61,340 nt of DNA from Candidatus Fermentithermobacillaceae bacterium. GTDB lineage: Bacteria; Bacillota; Sulfobacillia; Fermentithermobacillales; Fermentithermobacillaceae. A program made the translations under genes and the position numbers. How positions within the stretch are numbered: position 1 is the stretch's first letter; every line of letters begins with the position of its first letter. Of this stretch, positions 16,636 to 25,037 are shown piece after piece. Under the pieces are notes generated by a model, which saw only the letters and a program-made list of their open reading frames with translations, was not told the origin of the DNA and did no database searches. Location of the stretch: NCBI GenBank assembly GCA_012840345.1, contig DULO01000076.1, forward strand, positions 1 to 61,340, in the 5' to 3' direction.

Positions 16636-16739
16636 CCCTTGCCATATACGCGCGCCCGCCGACGCGGCATCGGACATAGTATTTGGGCAATTGGCCATTC
16701 CTCATGCGGCACACCTTGAAAGAACTTGGATGGAGTAGC

Positions 16740-17963
16740 CTATTGCCGGCCTTCTTGCGGCAACCCCCACTTCTGGGCCATCCTGATGCGCTCGAGAGTG
16801 GTGGGATGGGTCCACGCGAACCAGCGGATGAACAGGGGCGGGTCTACATCGGACAGGTTTCCTCTGGACAGGTTGATCTGAGTTGACACGAATGTGGCGG
16901 GATCGCCGGTGAGTTCGAGGGAGTACGCGTCGGAAGCCGCTTCGAACCTCCTGGATATGAACGAAGAAACAGGCGAAAACACGTAGCCTGCCAGTGTTGA
17001 CACGACTAGGAGGACCAGCAAAGACCGCTCCAGTGAGCCGTATGAAGAAGGCGGCATCCGCCCTATGGAAAGGGACAAGGCCAACAAGACAACCGTGACT
17101 CCCAACGCGGAGAATACCAGGTTCTTGGATACATGCCCGTACTTCCAGTGTCCCATCTCGTGTGCCACTACCAGCTTGACCTGCTCACGAGTATGGGTGT
17201 TTAGCAAGGTGTCGTAGAGCACAACTTGCTTTGACGCTCCCACGCCCGCGAAATAGGCGTTGGCGCGGGAGGTCTTGGCCGAGGCCTCCATCACCAGGAC
17301 CTCGCCTACCTCCATCCCTGCCTTATCCGTGAGCGCCCGGATATCGCTCAGGATCTCTTGGTCCTGGAGAGGGTAGAACTTGTCGAAGAAGGGAGCTATC
17401 ACAGTCGGATATATGAACGCGATGAAAACGCTGGTCAGCACGTATCCCACGGCGAGAACCCACGGCCAGCTCTTGGGAAGCTTTACGAGGCACCAGGCCA
17501 CGGCCCCTCCCGCCACGGCATAGGTAAACCCGTTGAGCGCCGCGTTCTTGAGATAGTCGGTGAACCAAACTCCAAACGAGGCGCTAGACAACCCAAACTG
17601 GCGTTCCAAGATGAATCCGCCGTAGATCCGCAAGGGCAGAGTGACGAGAGCCAGGAGCACCGACACCGATAGCCCCAGCAATACGCCCATCCATAACGCT
17701 CCGGCCGCACTGACCTTCCCCTTGAACATGCCGCTTACCACCACGCGCTTCTGCAACACCCACAGCAACCCGAACACGACCAAGGTGTTCAGGCCTGACG
17801 CCAGGTAACCGCGAAACGCCCGGGCATCAGCCCTGTCCAAGTGGGCCGCGTCGAAGTAGCGCAGCGCGTCTTGGCTGTGAGCAGGCGCCATGAACGCCGA
17901 GACCAACCACAGGACGGCAAACGTCAACGACAACACCCACATACCCTTGGCCAACCTGTCCAT
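16740..17963 (-). CDS. M48 family Ste24-like membrane zinc protease
   Basis: The protein has 407 aa with about seven membrane segments. The zinc site is HEMGH (His268, Glu269, His272 in VVAHEMGHWKYGH), with the third ligand Glu341 in FEAASDAYSLEL, the M48A (CAAX protease 1/Ste24) arrangement. NAYFAGVGASKQVVLYDTLL precedes the site, as in that family. It probably cleaves membrane protein substrates in quality control; prenylation is not implied in bacteria. ATG 17963 is chosen because the frame upstream overlaps the DUF1893 gene. The 2-nt gap to that gene makes an operon certain. Confidence 0.9.
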   Translation of the reverse strand: MDRLAKGMWVLSLTFAVLWLVSAFMAPAHSQDALRYFDAAHLDRADARAFRGYLASGLNTLVVFGLLWVLQKRVVVSGMFKGKVSAAGALWMGVLLGLSVSVLLALVTLPLRIYGGFILERQFGLSSASFGVWFTDYLKNAALNGFTYAVAGGAVAWCLVKLPKSWPWVLAVGYVLTSVFIAFIYPTVIAPFFDKFYPLQDQEILSDIRALTDKAGMEVGEVLVMEASAKTSRANAYFAGVGASKQVVLYDTLLNTHTREQVKLVVAHEMGHWKYGHVSKNLVFSALGVTVVLLALSLSIGRMPPSSYGSLERSLLVLLVVSTLAGYVFSPVSSFISRRFEAASDAYSLELTGDPATFVSTQINLSRGNLSDVDPPLFIRWFAWTHPTTLERIRMAQKWGLPQEGRQ

Positions 17964-17965
17964 AC

Positions 17966-18424
17966 TTATCGCCCCCGAGAGGTGAGCTTGCTGTAGAACT
18001 CCAGGTCGGACGCAATTTCTGACGCCATTCGCTCCATGGGACAAAGATCGTCCTGCGTTTGGTTCATAATAGCCGGGACCAGGTTATCGTACTCCAGCTG
18101 CACACCGCGCTTGCGAGCTTCCTCAAGGGCAAGAGAGCTGCACAACTCTCCCCACATAGCCCTTGCTCCCAGCAAGTACGCCAACCGGAACGCGGCCAAT
18201 CCAATTACTTTGTCCGCGAACGCATAGTAACCTTCCGCGGCGAGGCTCGATTGCAGACCTGTCAGGTCCCCGTACTTTTCAACCTGACGTTTCAGAATCC
18301 CTAGGACGGGCTGCAGCCGGATCCCCTGCTCCTTATCTATGATCTTACCCCGTCGTGCTAGACACGCTGACCAACCCTGCTGGATAGCTTCCTTTGCCAA
18401 CCTAAGGTCCTCCGCCTGTTTCAT
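17966..18424 (-). CDS. DUF1893 domain protein
   Basis: This soluble protein of 152 aa has no signal or membrane segment. GYYAFADKVIGLAAFRLAYLLGA and YDNLVPAIMNQTQDDLCPMER are the two conserved blocks of DUF1893, the second ending in the diagnostic CPME. Relatives are found mainly in anaerobic bacteria and archaea. ATG 18424 with GAGGAGG 8 nt upstream is the start, although the frame is open further. It lies directly before the Ste24-like protease gene. The function is unknown; an adenine- or cofactor-binding role sometimes suggested for the fold cannot be supported from this sequence. Confidence 0.82.
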   Translation of the reverse strand: MKQAEDLRLAKEAIQQGWSACLARRGKIIDKEQGIRLQPVLGILKRQVEKYGDLTGLQSSLAAEGYYAFADKVIGLAAFRLAYLLGARAMWGELCSSLALEEARKRGVQLEYDNLVPAIMNQTQDDLCPMERMASEIASDLEFYSKLTSRGR

Positions 18425-18545
18425 ACCGGTGTCCTCCTCGACAATCGCATGCCTGTGACTATGATACCTTCGGTGACAGCCTATCTTTGACATGAGGAAG
18501 CGCCTTCCCTTCTATGCCGACTATCCGCCTTGGCGTGGAGTTCTC

Positions 18546-18645
18546 AAGAGCTGACGACTTCGGAGTACTGAGTTATCAGCCAGAGACGTCTCCGCCGCGG
18601 GAAGTCATCATCCGCTGACGACTTGGCTGTGGGACATTAGTAACC
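18546..18645. repeat. Dispersed palindromic intergenic element, copy A
   Basis: About 100 bp aligns almost without gaps to 42930-43030. The shared blocks include GCTGACGACT, CCAGA-ACG, AAGTCATCA and TGACGACT-GGC, ending in AGTAAC. The elements contain inverted TGACGACT/AGTCGTCA-type arms, partly decayed in this copy. It lies in the 400-bp gap 18425-18824 between two divergent genes, which otherwise holds a 9-bp repeat and no coding sequence. Confidence 0.75.
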
Positions 18646-18679
18646 GCGCAATTGAGGCAAGTTCGGTGTATGATCCACT

Positions 18680-18724
18680 CAGATGGCTCAGATGGCCCAG
18701 ATTGCCCAGGTGGCCCGGATGTCC
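18680..18724. repeat. 9-bp tandem repeat, five copies
   Basis: CAGATGGCT, CAGATGGCC, CAGATTGCC, CAGGTGGCC and CGGATGTCC follow one another exactly in register. The array sits about 100 nt upstream of dinB and may overlap its promoter region. Confidence 0.75.
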
Positions 18725-18824
18725 AAATCAACCAAATCAGCTTTGAGGCTGAGTTTGAGGCCGAGGCTAGGCCAGGTTAGGTGCACAGGAACCGCGTCGA
18801 GCACAGGTTCAAGGAGGCCGGCTT

Positions 18825-19967
18825 GTGGAAGACTCGAGAGTCATCATCCTCATAGACGCAGACGCCTTCTTCGCCGCCATAGAGCAGCGAGACCACCCCG
18901 AGTACAGGGGAAAACCGGTAATTGTCGGAGCACGACCGGGGACTCGCGGGGTAGTCTCAACATGCTCCTACGAGGCGCGAAAGTACGGCGTCCGCTCGGC
19001 CATGCCCATATCCCAGGCATATCGCCTGTGCCCTCACGGGATCTACCTGCCTCCCAACTTCAAGGTCTACTCCGAAGTGTCCAAGGCCATGTTCGAAATA
19101 TGCGAGAAGTACACTCCGATCGTGGAACCGGTTTCTATAGACGAGGGCTATCTGGACGTAACCCCCTCCGACGGCGTGAGCATCGCGAGGAAGATTAGGG
19201 AGGAAATCCGCGAAACTCTGGGCATGACGGTGACAGCGGGCGTTTCCTACTGCCGGTACCTTGCCAAGATGGCAGCCGAAGAGAACAAGCCGGATGGCCT
19301 CGGAGTCGTCACGAGAGAAAACGCCCTAGACTTCCTCAATGATTTGCCCGTGGGCAAGCTTCCCGGCGTGGGTCCAAGAACTGTCGAGACGCTCCTGCAG
19401 CACGGAGTAAGGACCTGCGGGGACCTCAGGACCATGCCGCCGGCTTGGTTCGAGAAGACCTTCGGGAAGTTCGGCACCCGTCTATACGAGCTGGCGTTTG
19501 GTATCGACGACACTCCCGTCGGGGTTTGGCGTGCCGCCAAGTCCGTAAGCGAGGAGACGACCTTTGAGGAGGATCAAACCGACAAGGAGTTCCTCATCGC
19601 TGTCTTGGCGAGGTTGAGCCAGGACGTGGGTTTCAGGCTGCGAGAAAGCAGGTATTCCGCGAGGACCGTCTCGATAAAGGTGCGCTACTCCAACTTCGAC
19701 ACAATTACCCGCGCCAAGTCGCTTCCCGCTCCGGTGAGTTCGGACCCGGACATCTTCCAAGCAGCCAAGGACCTGTTTGAAAAGCTGCAGTCCGGGCGCC
19801 CTGTGAGACTCCTGGGAGTCGGCGCCAGCAACCTCTCGGACCAAGGGGTCGCCCAGCCTATGCTCCTCGGCGGCAAGTCGTGGGACAAGGCCTCCCAAGC
19901 CGTAGACGCCCTGAGGAAGAAATACGGGAAGAAGGTCATCAATCTAGGCGCCGCGATCCGTAAGTAG
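18825..19967 (+). CDS. dinB: DNA polymerase IV (Y family)
   Basis: This translesion polymerase has 380 aa. The catalytic motif IDADAFFAAIEQRD is at residues 10-23, YSEVSKAMFEICEKYTP and the second catalytic pair SIDEGYLD follow, then the helix-hairpin-helix LPGVGPRTVETLLQHG. The little-finger domain ends in KKVINLGAAIRK. It lacks the beta-clamp motif (QLxLF) usually found at the C-terminus of bacterial DinB. The start is GTG 18825, with AAGGAGG at 18811-18817. It is transcribed alone; no LexA box of the CGAACRNRYGTTYG type is obvious upstream. Confidence 0.94.
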   Translation: MEDSRVIILIDADAFFAAIEQRDHPEYRGKPVIVGARPGTRGVVSTCSYEARKYGVRSAMPISQAYRLCPHGIYLPPNFKVYSEVSKAMFEICEKYTPIVEPVSIDEGYLDVTPSDGVSIARKIREEIRETLGMTVTAGVSYCRYLAKMAAEENKPDGLGVVTRENALDFLNDLPVGKLPGVGPRTVETLLQHGVRTCGDLRTMPPAWFEKTFGKFGTRLYELAFGIDDTPVGVWRAAKSVSEETTFEEDQTDKEFLIAVLARLSQDVGFRLRESRYSARTVSIKVRYSNFDTITRAKSLPAPVSSDPDIFQAAKDLFEKLQSGRPVRLLGVGASNLSDQGVAQPMLLGGKSWDKASQAVDALRKKYGKKVINLGAAIRK

Positions 19968-20153
19968 CACCTTGTAGACGTTCCCCATGGGAGAGGAAAA
20001 CTCTCGCCGTCCCGGTCCACCTTGACGGGTGGGCAAGAGGCGATCGCTCATCCGGACAGAAAGAACCCTCACCCGAGATGGCCGACGCAGCTAATCCGGC
20101 TCACCATAATACCTCTCCGCCACAGTGCTAATACTAGCGGCGGAGGGATGCTC

Positions 20154-20606
20154 ATGACTCGAAACATCTGGACCCGGGCGCTGTGGGGCGGCGTTATCGG
20201 CATTACCGCGGCCGATCTGCTCCTTGCCATAGCACGCGCCGCCGGAGGAATGCAGGTAAACCTTCTTGCCGGACTGGCCGACTTGGTGGCCGCCCAATGG
20301 GTAGCGTACTCACCCAGCGGCATGATACTCGGATTCGTCATACATCTCCTGGCAGGCGCTCTGTTCGCGCTCTTGTTCGCGGCGATAATCAGGTCCTTCA
20401 ACTCCAGGCACAACCTCATAGCCGGGGCGATAACCGGGCTTCTCTTGTGGCTCATCTGGGGACTCGCGCTTCCGCCTTTGGGGATTACTCCGGCTCCTTG
20501 GGCGGCGGGCACCGCGACCACAATCATCTCTCTCCTATCGACGCTCATCTACGGGCTGATCCTGGGATACGCGGTCAGCGAGGAAGCGGTACGCGAAAGA
20601 GCATAG
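20154..20606 (+). CDS. Small four-helix integral membrane protein of unknown function
   Basis: This hydrophobic protein has 150 aa and four predicted membrane helices, roughly residues 8-26, 50-75, 84-105 and 115-140. Short loops include RSFNSRHN, and a glycine-proline segment LALPPLGITPAPW comes before the last helix. The start is ATG 20154, since GGAGGG at 20142-20147 is 6 nt upstream; ATG 20148 lies directly on the Shine-Dalgarno. Its pattern resembles small YqhR/DUF6789-type membrane proteins, but I cannot assign a family securely. It sits between dinB and the convergent RNase P RNA. Confidence 0.65.
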   Translation: MTRNIWTRALWGGVIGITAADLLLAIARAAGGMQVNLLAGLADLVAAQWVAYSPSGMILGFVIHLLAGALFALLFAAIIRSFNSRHNLIAGAITGLLLWLIWGLALPPLGITPAPWAAGTATTIISLLSTLIYGLILGYAVSEEAVRERA

Positions 20607-20656
20607 CGAGTTCTAGTTAGCCTGCGCCAGAGGAGCATTACCCCAAAAACAAAAAA

Positions 20657-21069
20657 GGTGGTAAGCAGGCCGATAAGCCGGGTTCTGTCGAAGAGTGGTC
20701 ATCTATCTGGGAGGAAAGTTACCTTTCCCCTCAAGCGACCATACCCGAGGGCTCGGCGGGCAGCGTCATAACCCTCCTATTTGGTCTTGCTCCGGGTGGG
20801 GTTTACCTGGCCGGCCGGTCACCCGACCGCCGGTGGTCTCTTACACCACCTTTTCACCCTTACCCAAACGCCCCAAAACTGCGCCTCTTCACGGTGCCTC
20901 AGGCTGGGCATGCCCTCGGGACCAGAGGCCATGGAGCGCCGGGCGGTATGTTTCTGTGGCACTTTCCCTAGAGTTGCCTCCGCTGGGAGTTACCCAGCAC
21001 CCTGCCCTATGGAGCCCGGACTTTCCTCAGGCACCAAACGGTGCCCGCGACCACTTGGCCTGCTCACCA
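20657..21069 (-). ncRNA. rnpB: RNase P RNA, bacterial type A
   Basis: The universal 5' core GAGGAAAGTCCGGGCTCC is present on the minus strand near 21010-21035, and the 3' conserved ACAGAACCCGGCTTA near 20680. The ends pair as helix P1 (GGTGAGCAGGCC with GGCCTGCTTACC), giving about 413 nt. A run of T (TTTTTTGTTTTT, minus strand, 20645-20656) follows the 3' end as terminator. The A-type core is recognisable by its length and internal helices. It processes pre-tRNA 5' ends together with RnpA, which is not in the window. Confidence 0.93.
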
Positions 21070-21072
21070 AAG

Positions 21073-21101
21073 AATATAACAAGGCCGGCGGAAGGCGTCA
21101 A
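21073..21101 (-). promoter_or_regulatory. Promoter of rnpB
   Basis: On the minus strand, TTGACG (21096-21101), 17 nt, then TATATT (21073-21078). The predicted RNase P RNA 5' end lies 4-7 nt downstream, where a transcription start is expected. Confidence 0.8.
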
Positions 21102-21240
21102 AGCGCCTATTCGCGCCTGACTGAACGGGGCCTAGCCCCGTGTACCGGCCTCTTCAGTGTACAAAGGAAGTAATATTATGTCAACTCATCGGGAGCGTGG
21201 TGAATTATGTGTATTCTCACCCTGCTCCAACCGGTCTGTC

Positions 21241-21276
21241 CTAACTCGATGCCTAACCCGATGCATAGCCCGATGC
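21241..21276. repeat. 12-bp tandem repeat, three copies
   Basis: CTAACTCGATGC, CTAACCCGATGC and ATAGCCCGATGC are consecutive and in register. They lie in the gap between rnpB and the end of the lemA gene, which also holds looser CTCAACCC motifs. Confidence 0.6.
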
Positions 21277-21339
21277 GTCTCTCAGCTGGTCTGAGCCCTC
21301 AGTCTGTCTCAACCCGCCCTCAACCCACTTCGGCCTGGT

Positions 21340-21909
21340 TTAGTCACCGAAGTTAACCTGCGGGTTCATCTGAGCGCCCTCAGTAATCTGGAAGTATGCC
21401 CGCTCCTGGAAGCCCAGCATTCTCGCGAACAAGACCATTGGGAACTGCTTCACCCTGGCGTTGTATTCCTTCACCAGTTCGTTGAAGCGCATCCTTTCGA
21501 CCGCGAGCCGGCCCTCGGTTCCCGTCAGTTCGTCCATGAGCGCCTTGAACTGCTCGCTGGCCTGCAGCTGCGGGTAGTTCTCCACCACGACCAAGAGCCT
21601 GGCCAGAGCGCCTTCCAGTTGGTCAGCTGCCGCCACCTTATCGTCTGTGGTGGACGCTCCCGCAAGCCTGGACCTGGCGTCGGCGATGGCCGTAAACACC
21701 TCTTCCTCGTGCGCCGCATATCCCTTGACCGTGTTCACCAGGTTGGGAATGAGATCGTATCTTCTCTGCATCTGGTTCTCAACCTGAGCCCACTGTCCGT
21801 CTATACTCTCATTTTGCCGGACGAGTCCGTTGTACGCCGAGACAGCCGAACCGCCCAAGAGCAGCAGGACAATCAAGATTCCTAGTAAGATCATCCCCGA
21901 TTTCTTCAT
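21340..21909 (-). CDS. lemA: LemA family protein
   Basis: The protein has 189 aa: one N-terminal membrane anchor (residues 6-25), then an all-helical LemA domain. YNGLVRQNESIDGQWAQVENQMQRRYDLIPNLVNTVKGYA is the family signature and ENYPQLQASEQFKALMDELTGTE the second conserved block. LemA proteins are membrane-attached with the bulk outside the cell; their molecular role is not established. ATG 21909 has GGGAGG 8 nt upstream. The TPM-domain gene lies just upstream on the same strand, the common lemA-TPM pairing. Confidence 0.93.
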   Translation of the reverse strand: MKKSGMILLGILIVLLLLGGSAVSAYNGLVRQNESIDGQWAQVENQMQRRYDLIPNLVNTVKGYAAHEEEVFTAIADARSRLAGASTTDDKVAAADQLEGALARLLVVVENYPQLQASEQFKALMDELTGTEGRLAVERMRFNELVKEYNARVKQFPMVLFARMLGFQERAYFQITEGAQMNPQVNFGD

Positions 21910-21947
21910 TGTTCCGTCCTCCCGTCATTTGTTTGCAGGAAAACCGA

Positions 21948-22244
21948 CTACCACTTCCGGCTGGCGCCGCCTCCACCGCTTCGCCCGCCGCCGAAACCCC
22001 TGGGTCCGGAGAATCCACCGCCTCTGCCCGAGCCTCCGCGGCCCCAGAACCCTCCTCCAAAGAAGGGTCCGGGTCCCATGGGGATTCCGCCCGTCCCGGT
22101 TCGTGACAACGGACCGGTGCGGTAGGTCTTTTCAGCATGGTATCCGCAGCGGGCGCAGTGATAGACCTTGGCCGCTATCCCGCCGACTTGGTAAGTTGCC
22201 TGTTGGATGACTCTGTCCACCACGTTGAGCCGCGCCTTGCACCT
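21948..22244 (-). pseudogene. Out-of-frame C-terminal part of the TPM-domain protein
   Basis: The frame coding CKARLNVVDRVIQQATYQVGG, then CARCGY, and a glycine-rich tail ending GGGRSGGGGASRKW is what TPM/YgcG proteins carry after their last membrane segment: a four-cysteine zinc-ribbon-like piece plus a GGGxSGGGGAS terminus. It is in a different frame from the upstream part (22175-23083). The switch falls in GGGGCCCC at 22245-22252 or the nearby C5 run. One base gained there would restore a single gene. This could be a true mutation or a base-calling error. Confidence 0.7.
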
Positions 22245-23083
22245 GGGGCCCCGTTCCCCCTCCAGATCAGCAGTCCTACCAACGCCATCGGGGCCCCCAA
22301 GAGAAGTCCAAGCCAGGCTAAGCTACTCGGATCCGGCGCGCCTGTGTAAACGTCGCCGTAATCCTCGGTCACCGGCTTTACTTCCAGAGTGATCCCTCTG
22401 TCTTTAGCCACGTATTCCGCGGCGCGCATGAGCCCAGCGTAAAGACCTTTTCCGTATTCCCCTTCCCTAAAGTAGGGAAGCATCAAGTCCAGGCACTCAC
22501 CTGCCCGCCTGTCGGTGATGACGGGCTCCAAACCGTAGCCGACCTCGGCCTTCAGAGTACGGTCCTCCATTACAAGGAGAATCAACAGCCCCTCGTCTTT
22601 GCCTTTCTCGCCTATCCCCCACTCCTCATAGAGATTGGCAGCGTAAAACTCTAAAGACTCCCCGCCGGTGTTGTCCACGATGGCGACCGCGAAAGTCACG
22701 CCGGTCTGCTCCAGGACTGACGCCACCAGAGCATTGAGGTTGGCCTCGTCATCGGCCGTCAGGACGCCCGAGAAGTCGTTTATGTTACCCACAGGCGTCG
22801 GGTACTTCGGTGCGGCCGCGCCGGTCAATCCTGACGCCAAAACCACGACCATAACCAACACGGAGCAGAATATCTTTCTGGCAGCGAGCCGGTTGTAGAA
22901 CGTGGATGATGGCTTGCCGGCCATGGACGACGTGTGAGCCGCAAGACTTGTGGCGGTCGCAGGCCGCTCGCTGACCGCTGACCAGTCGCCGGCTGCGTCG
23001 GCGGCGGACCGTGCGTCGGACGCAGCCCATTCTGCAGGCCGGAGCCGCCCACAACCCACAAGTCGCGTAAGCATAGACCGCAT
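22175..23083 (-). CDS. TPM-domain (YgcG-like) membrane protein, frameshifted near its C-terminus
   Basis: A TPM domain of about 150 aa begins PVGNINDFSGVLTADDEANLNALVASVLEQTG and contains YEEWGIGEKGKDEGLLILLVMEDRTLKAEVGYGLE. A hydrophobic export segment (FCSVLVMVVVLASGLTGAAA) comes before it and a membrane helix (LAWLGLLLGAPMALVGLLIW) after it. Start 23083 has GGAAGGGGGG upstream but gives an unusual ~70-aa extension before the signal; ATG 22924 is the alternative. After the last helix the frame shifts, so the final 25 residues here are not native. It probably works with LemA at the cell surface; the function is unproven. Confidence 0.75.
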   Translation of the reverse strand: MRSMLTRLVGCGRLRPAEWAASDARSAADAAGDWSAVSERPATATSLAAHTSSMAGKPSSTFYNRLAARKIFCSVLVMVVVLASGLTGAAAPKYPTPVGNINDFSGVLTADDEANLNALVASVLEQTGVTFAVAIVDNTGGESLEFYAANLYEEWGIGEKGKDEGLLILLVMEDRTLKAEVGYGLEPVITDRRAGECLDLMLPYFREGEYGKGLYAGLMRAAEYVAKDRGITLEVKPVTEDYGDVYTGAPDPSSLAWLGLLLGAPMALVGLLIWRGNGAPGARRGSTWWTESSNRQLTKSAG

Positions 23084-23252
23084 CGCGCTGCCCCCCTTCC
23101 TAACATCCTGCGTGTGCATCTCTTATCTTTCCATGAAACCACTACGCTTCGCAAAGCTAATAGGTCTGAGTTAGTTTAGACAAATCCATTCCCCGAAGCG
23201 TGTCTCTAGATGGTAAGATGTGGTGAGACAAGACCTCTTGAGGTGCATGATG

Positions 23253-24635
23253 ATGGAGCGAACCAGGGCAAATGACTCCCGGCAATCCACCCAGAAGTCA
23301 AACGGACAGGCCAGCGTGACCGTCTCGATTCCTCACCGGAAGCTTCGAGGTCTGGTGCGGACCGCGCTGGAATCCTTGCCGTCCGCCCTGGCGTCCGTTT
23401 CAGCCCGCGTCGATGGTGTCGTGCCTCCAGATACAGCATCTTCCACCCCTCCGGATGGGGCATCGGGTGCCGCAGTCGCTCCGGTTCGTCCGGTTGCACC
23501 GGTTGGTCCAGTTGCCCCAGTCGCTCCGGTTGCTCAGGATGCCCCGGTATCAGTATCCACAGAAGACGTTCAGTACTGTGATTACGGATTGAGGATCTCA
23601 AGGGGCAAGGAGACCGTCGTGGTACGGCAGTACTCGTCCGGGAAGCTTGTCCTTCAAGGCAAACGGGATGAGCTGTTCCGGGATGTCCTCGCTACCATGG
23701 CCCAGGCGTACAATTCAGGAGGAGGACAACCCCGACTGCGCCTCGAGGACTACTTGGCGGGTTTCCCGGCCAGGGCTGAAGAGAGTCTCGTTCCAACTGT
23801 CGATGCTGATCTAGATGCGGCATCCGCCGAGCGGGAGCAGCGTCCGGACGACGGGACAGTCAGTGCAGGCAGAGACCCAGAGCATCCGCCCGGAAGGGCT
23901 TCATGTGCGTATGGTATGGACAGGGACCCCGTCGCTCACTCGGCCGACTCGGATAGGCATACGGTTCCGTACCCGTACATCGGCATTGATGAGTCGGGCA
24001 AGGGGGACTACTTCGGACCCTTAGTTATCGCCGCGGTGCGAGTGGACGAGCGGACTCATGAAGAGTTGCTGCGGCACGGAGTTCGCGATTCCAAGGAACT
24101 CTCAGACCAGCGATGCCGGGAACTGGCGGCGCTCATCAGAGAAACCTGCGCCGATGCCTATGCGATTGTCGAGATATCCCCAGCCCGCTATAACTCCCTC
24201 TACAAGGAGTTCAAGGCTGAGAAGCAGAGCCTCAACAACCTCCTGGCCTGGGGCCACGCCCGGGCATTGGAAAACCTCCTCGAAAAGGGGCCCTGCGAGT
24301 ACGCGATATCGGACCAGTTTGGAAATGAAGGCTACATCTGCTCGAAACTCATGGCTAAAGGAGCCTCTGTGCGGCTTCTCCAGGAACCCAGGGCGGAGAA
24401 GTACATTGCCGTGGCCGCAGCGTCTATCCTGGCCAGGGACCGCTTCCTGTCGAAGTTGAAAGCCCTTGGTGAGGAACTGGGAATCGAACTGCCTAAGGGT
24501 GCCTCTGCAGCAGTAGTGGAAACGGCCAAGAAAGTGGTGGCTGCGAAGGAACCTGCCGCCTTGGCAAATGTGGCGAAACTGCACTTCAAGACCACTGAGA
24601 AGGTATTGGGGGGCAGGAAGGAAGGGATTATGTAA
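23253..24635 (+). CDS. rnhC: Ribonuclease HIII with low-complexity insertions
   Basis: This enzyme cleaves RNA in RNA-DNA hybrids. The catalytic domain has GIDESGKGDYFGPLVIAA (Asp-Glu pair), GVRDSKELSD and YAISDQFG, and AAASILARDRF, the RNase HII/III pattern. The N-terminal TBP-like domain is recognisable in SVTVSIPHRKLRGLVRTALES and VRQYSSGKLVLQGKRDELF. The protein has 460 aa, while the family usually has about 310. The excess is a PVAPVGPVAPVAPVA-type insert inside the N-domain and a ~70-aa disordered linker before the catalytic domain. Three consecutive ATGs occur; ATG 23253 is best spaced from GAGGTG. Confidence 0.92.
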   Translation: MERTRANDSRQSTQKSNGQASVTVSIPHRKLRGLVRTALESLPSALASVSARVDGVVPPDTASSTPPDGASGAAVAPVRPVAPVGPVAPVAPVAQDAPVSVSTEDVQYCDYGLRISRGKETVVVRQYSSGKLVLQGKRDELFRDVLATMAQAYNSGGGQPRLRLEDYLAGFPARAEESLVPTVDADLDAASAEREQRPDDGTVSAGRDPEHPPGRASCAYGMDRDPVAHSADSDRHTVPYPYIGIDESGKGDYFGPLVIAAVRVDERTHEELLRHGVRDSKELSDQRCRELAALIRETCADAYAIVEISPARYNSLYKEFKAEKQSLNNLLAWGHARALENLLEKGPCEYAISDQFGNEGYICSKLMAKGASVRLLQEPRAEKYIAVAAASILARDRFLSKLKALGEELGIELPKGASAAVVETAKKVVAAKEPAALANVAKLHFKTTEKVLGGRKEGIM

Positions 24636-24766
24636 CCTTGCGGCTTGCAGCTTCTGATTGGGTTGTGCCAAGAGGGCTTGTAACCTAGTAGCCTTTTGCC
24701 GGAACAGCAGGCTCAAGGGATTATGTAATCTTGAATCCCCCTCTGCAACCTCTGAGTGTCACACAC

Positions 24767-24931
24767 CAATACTTACTGGCCCCACTAACTATCGCCAGGC
24801 AATACTTACCGACCCGGTTAACTATGGCCAGGCAGCACTCACCTACCCGGCTAACTGTCGCCAGACAATACTTACTGACCAACTTAACTATCGCCAGGCA
24901 ACACTCACCGACCCACCTAAATATCGGGAGC
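24767..24931. repeat. 33-bp tandem repeat, five copies
   Basis: Units beginning CAATACTTAC or the variant CARCACTCAC start at 24767, 24800, 24833, 24866 and 24899, an exact 33-bp period. Each includes a TAACTATCGCCAGG-like block. Because 33 is a multiple of three, reading frames stay open and give 11-residue repeats on both strands, but no start signal or protein family supports coding. The array occupies the 402-bp gap 24636-25037, where nothing else is visible. Confidence 0.85.
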
Positions 24932-25037
24932 CGATAGTCGGCGCAAGTCCGTCCATCGGCTCCCGACACTTACGCCAGCAGGTAGTCCCTATCCATCCTC
25001 TAGATACCCGCGGCTGACAACCGCTGCTCCGTCACAC

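Noticed and set aside
24731-24937. Open frame of 68 codons with 11-residue repeats
   Set aside because: It follows only from a 33-bp period. There is no ribosome binding site, and equally open frames exist on the other strand.
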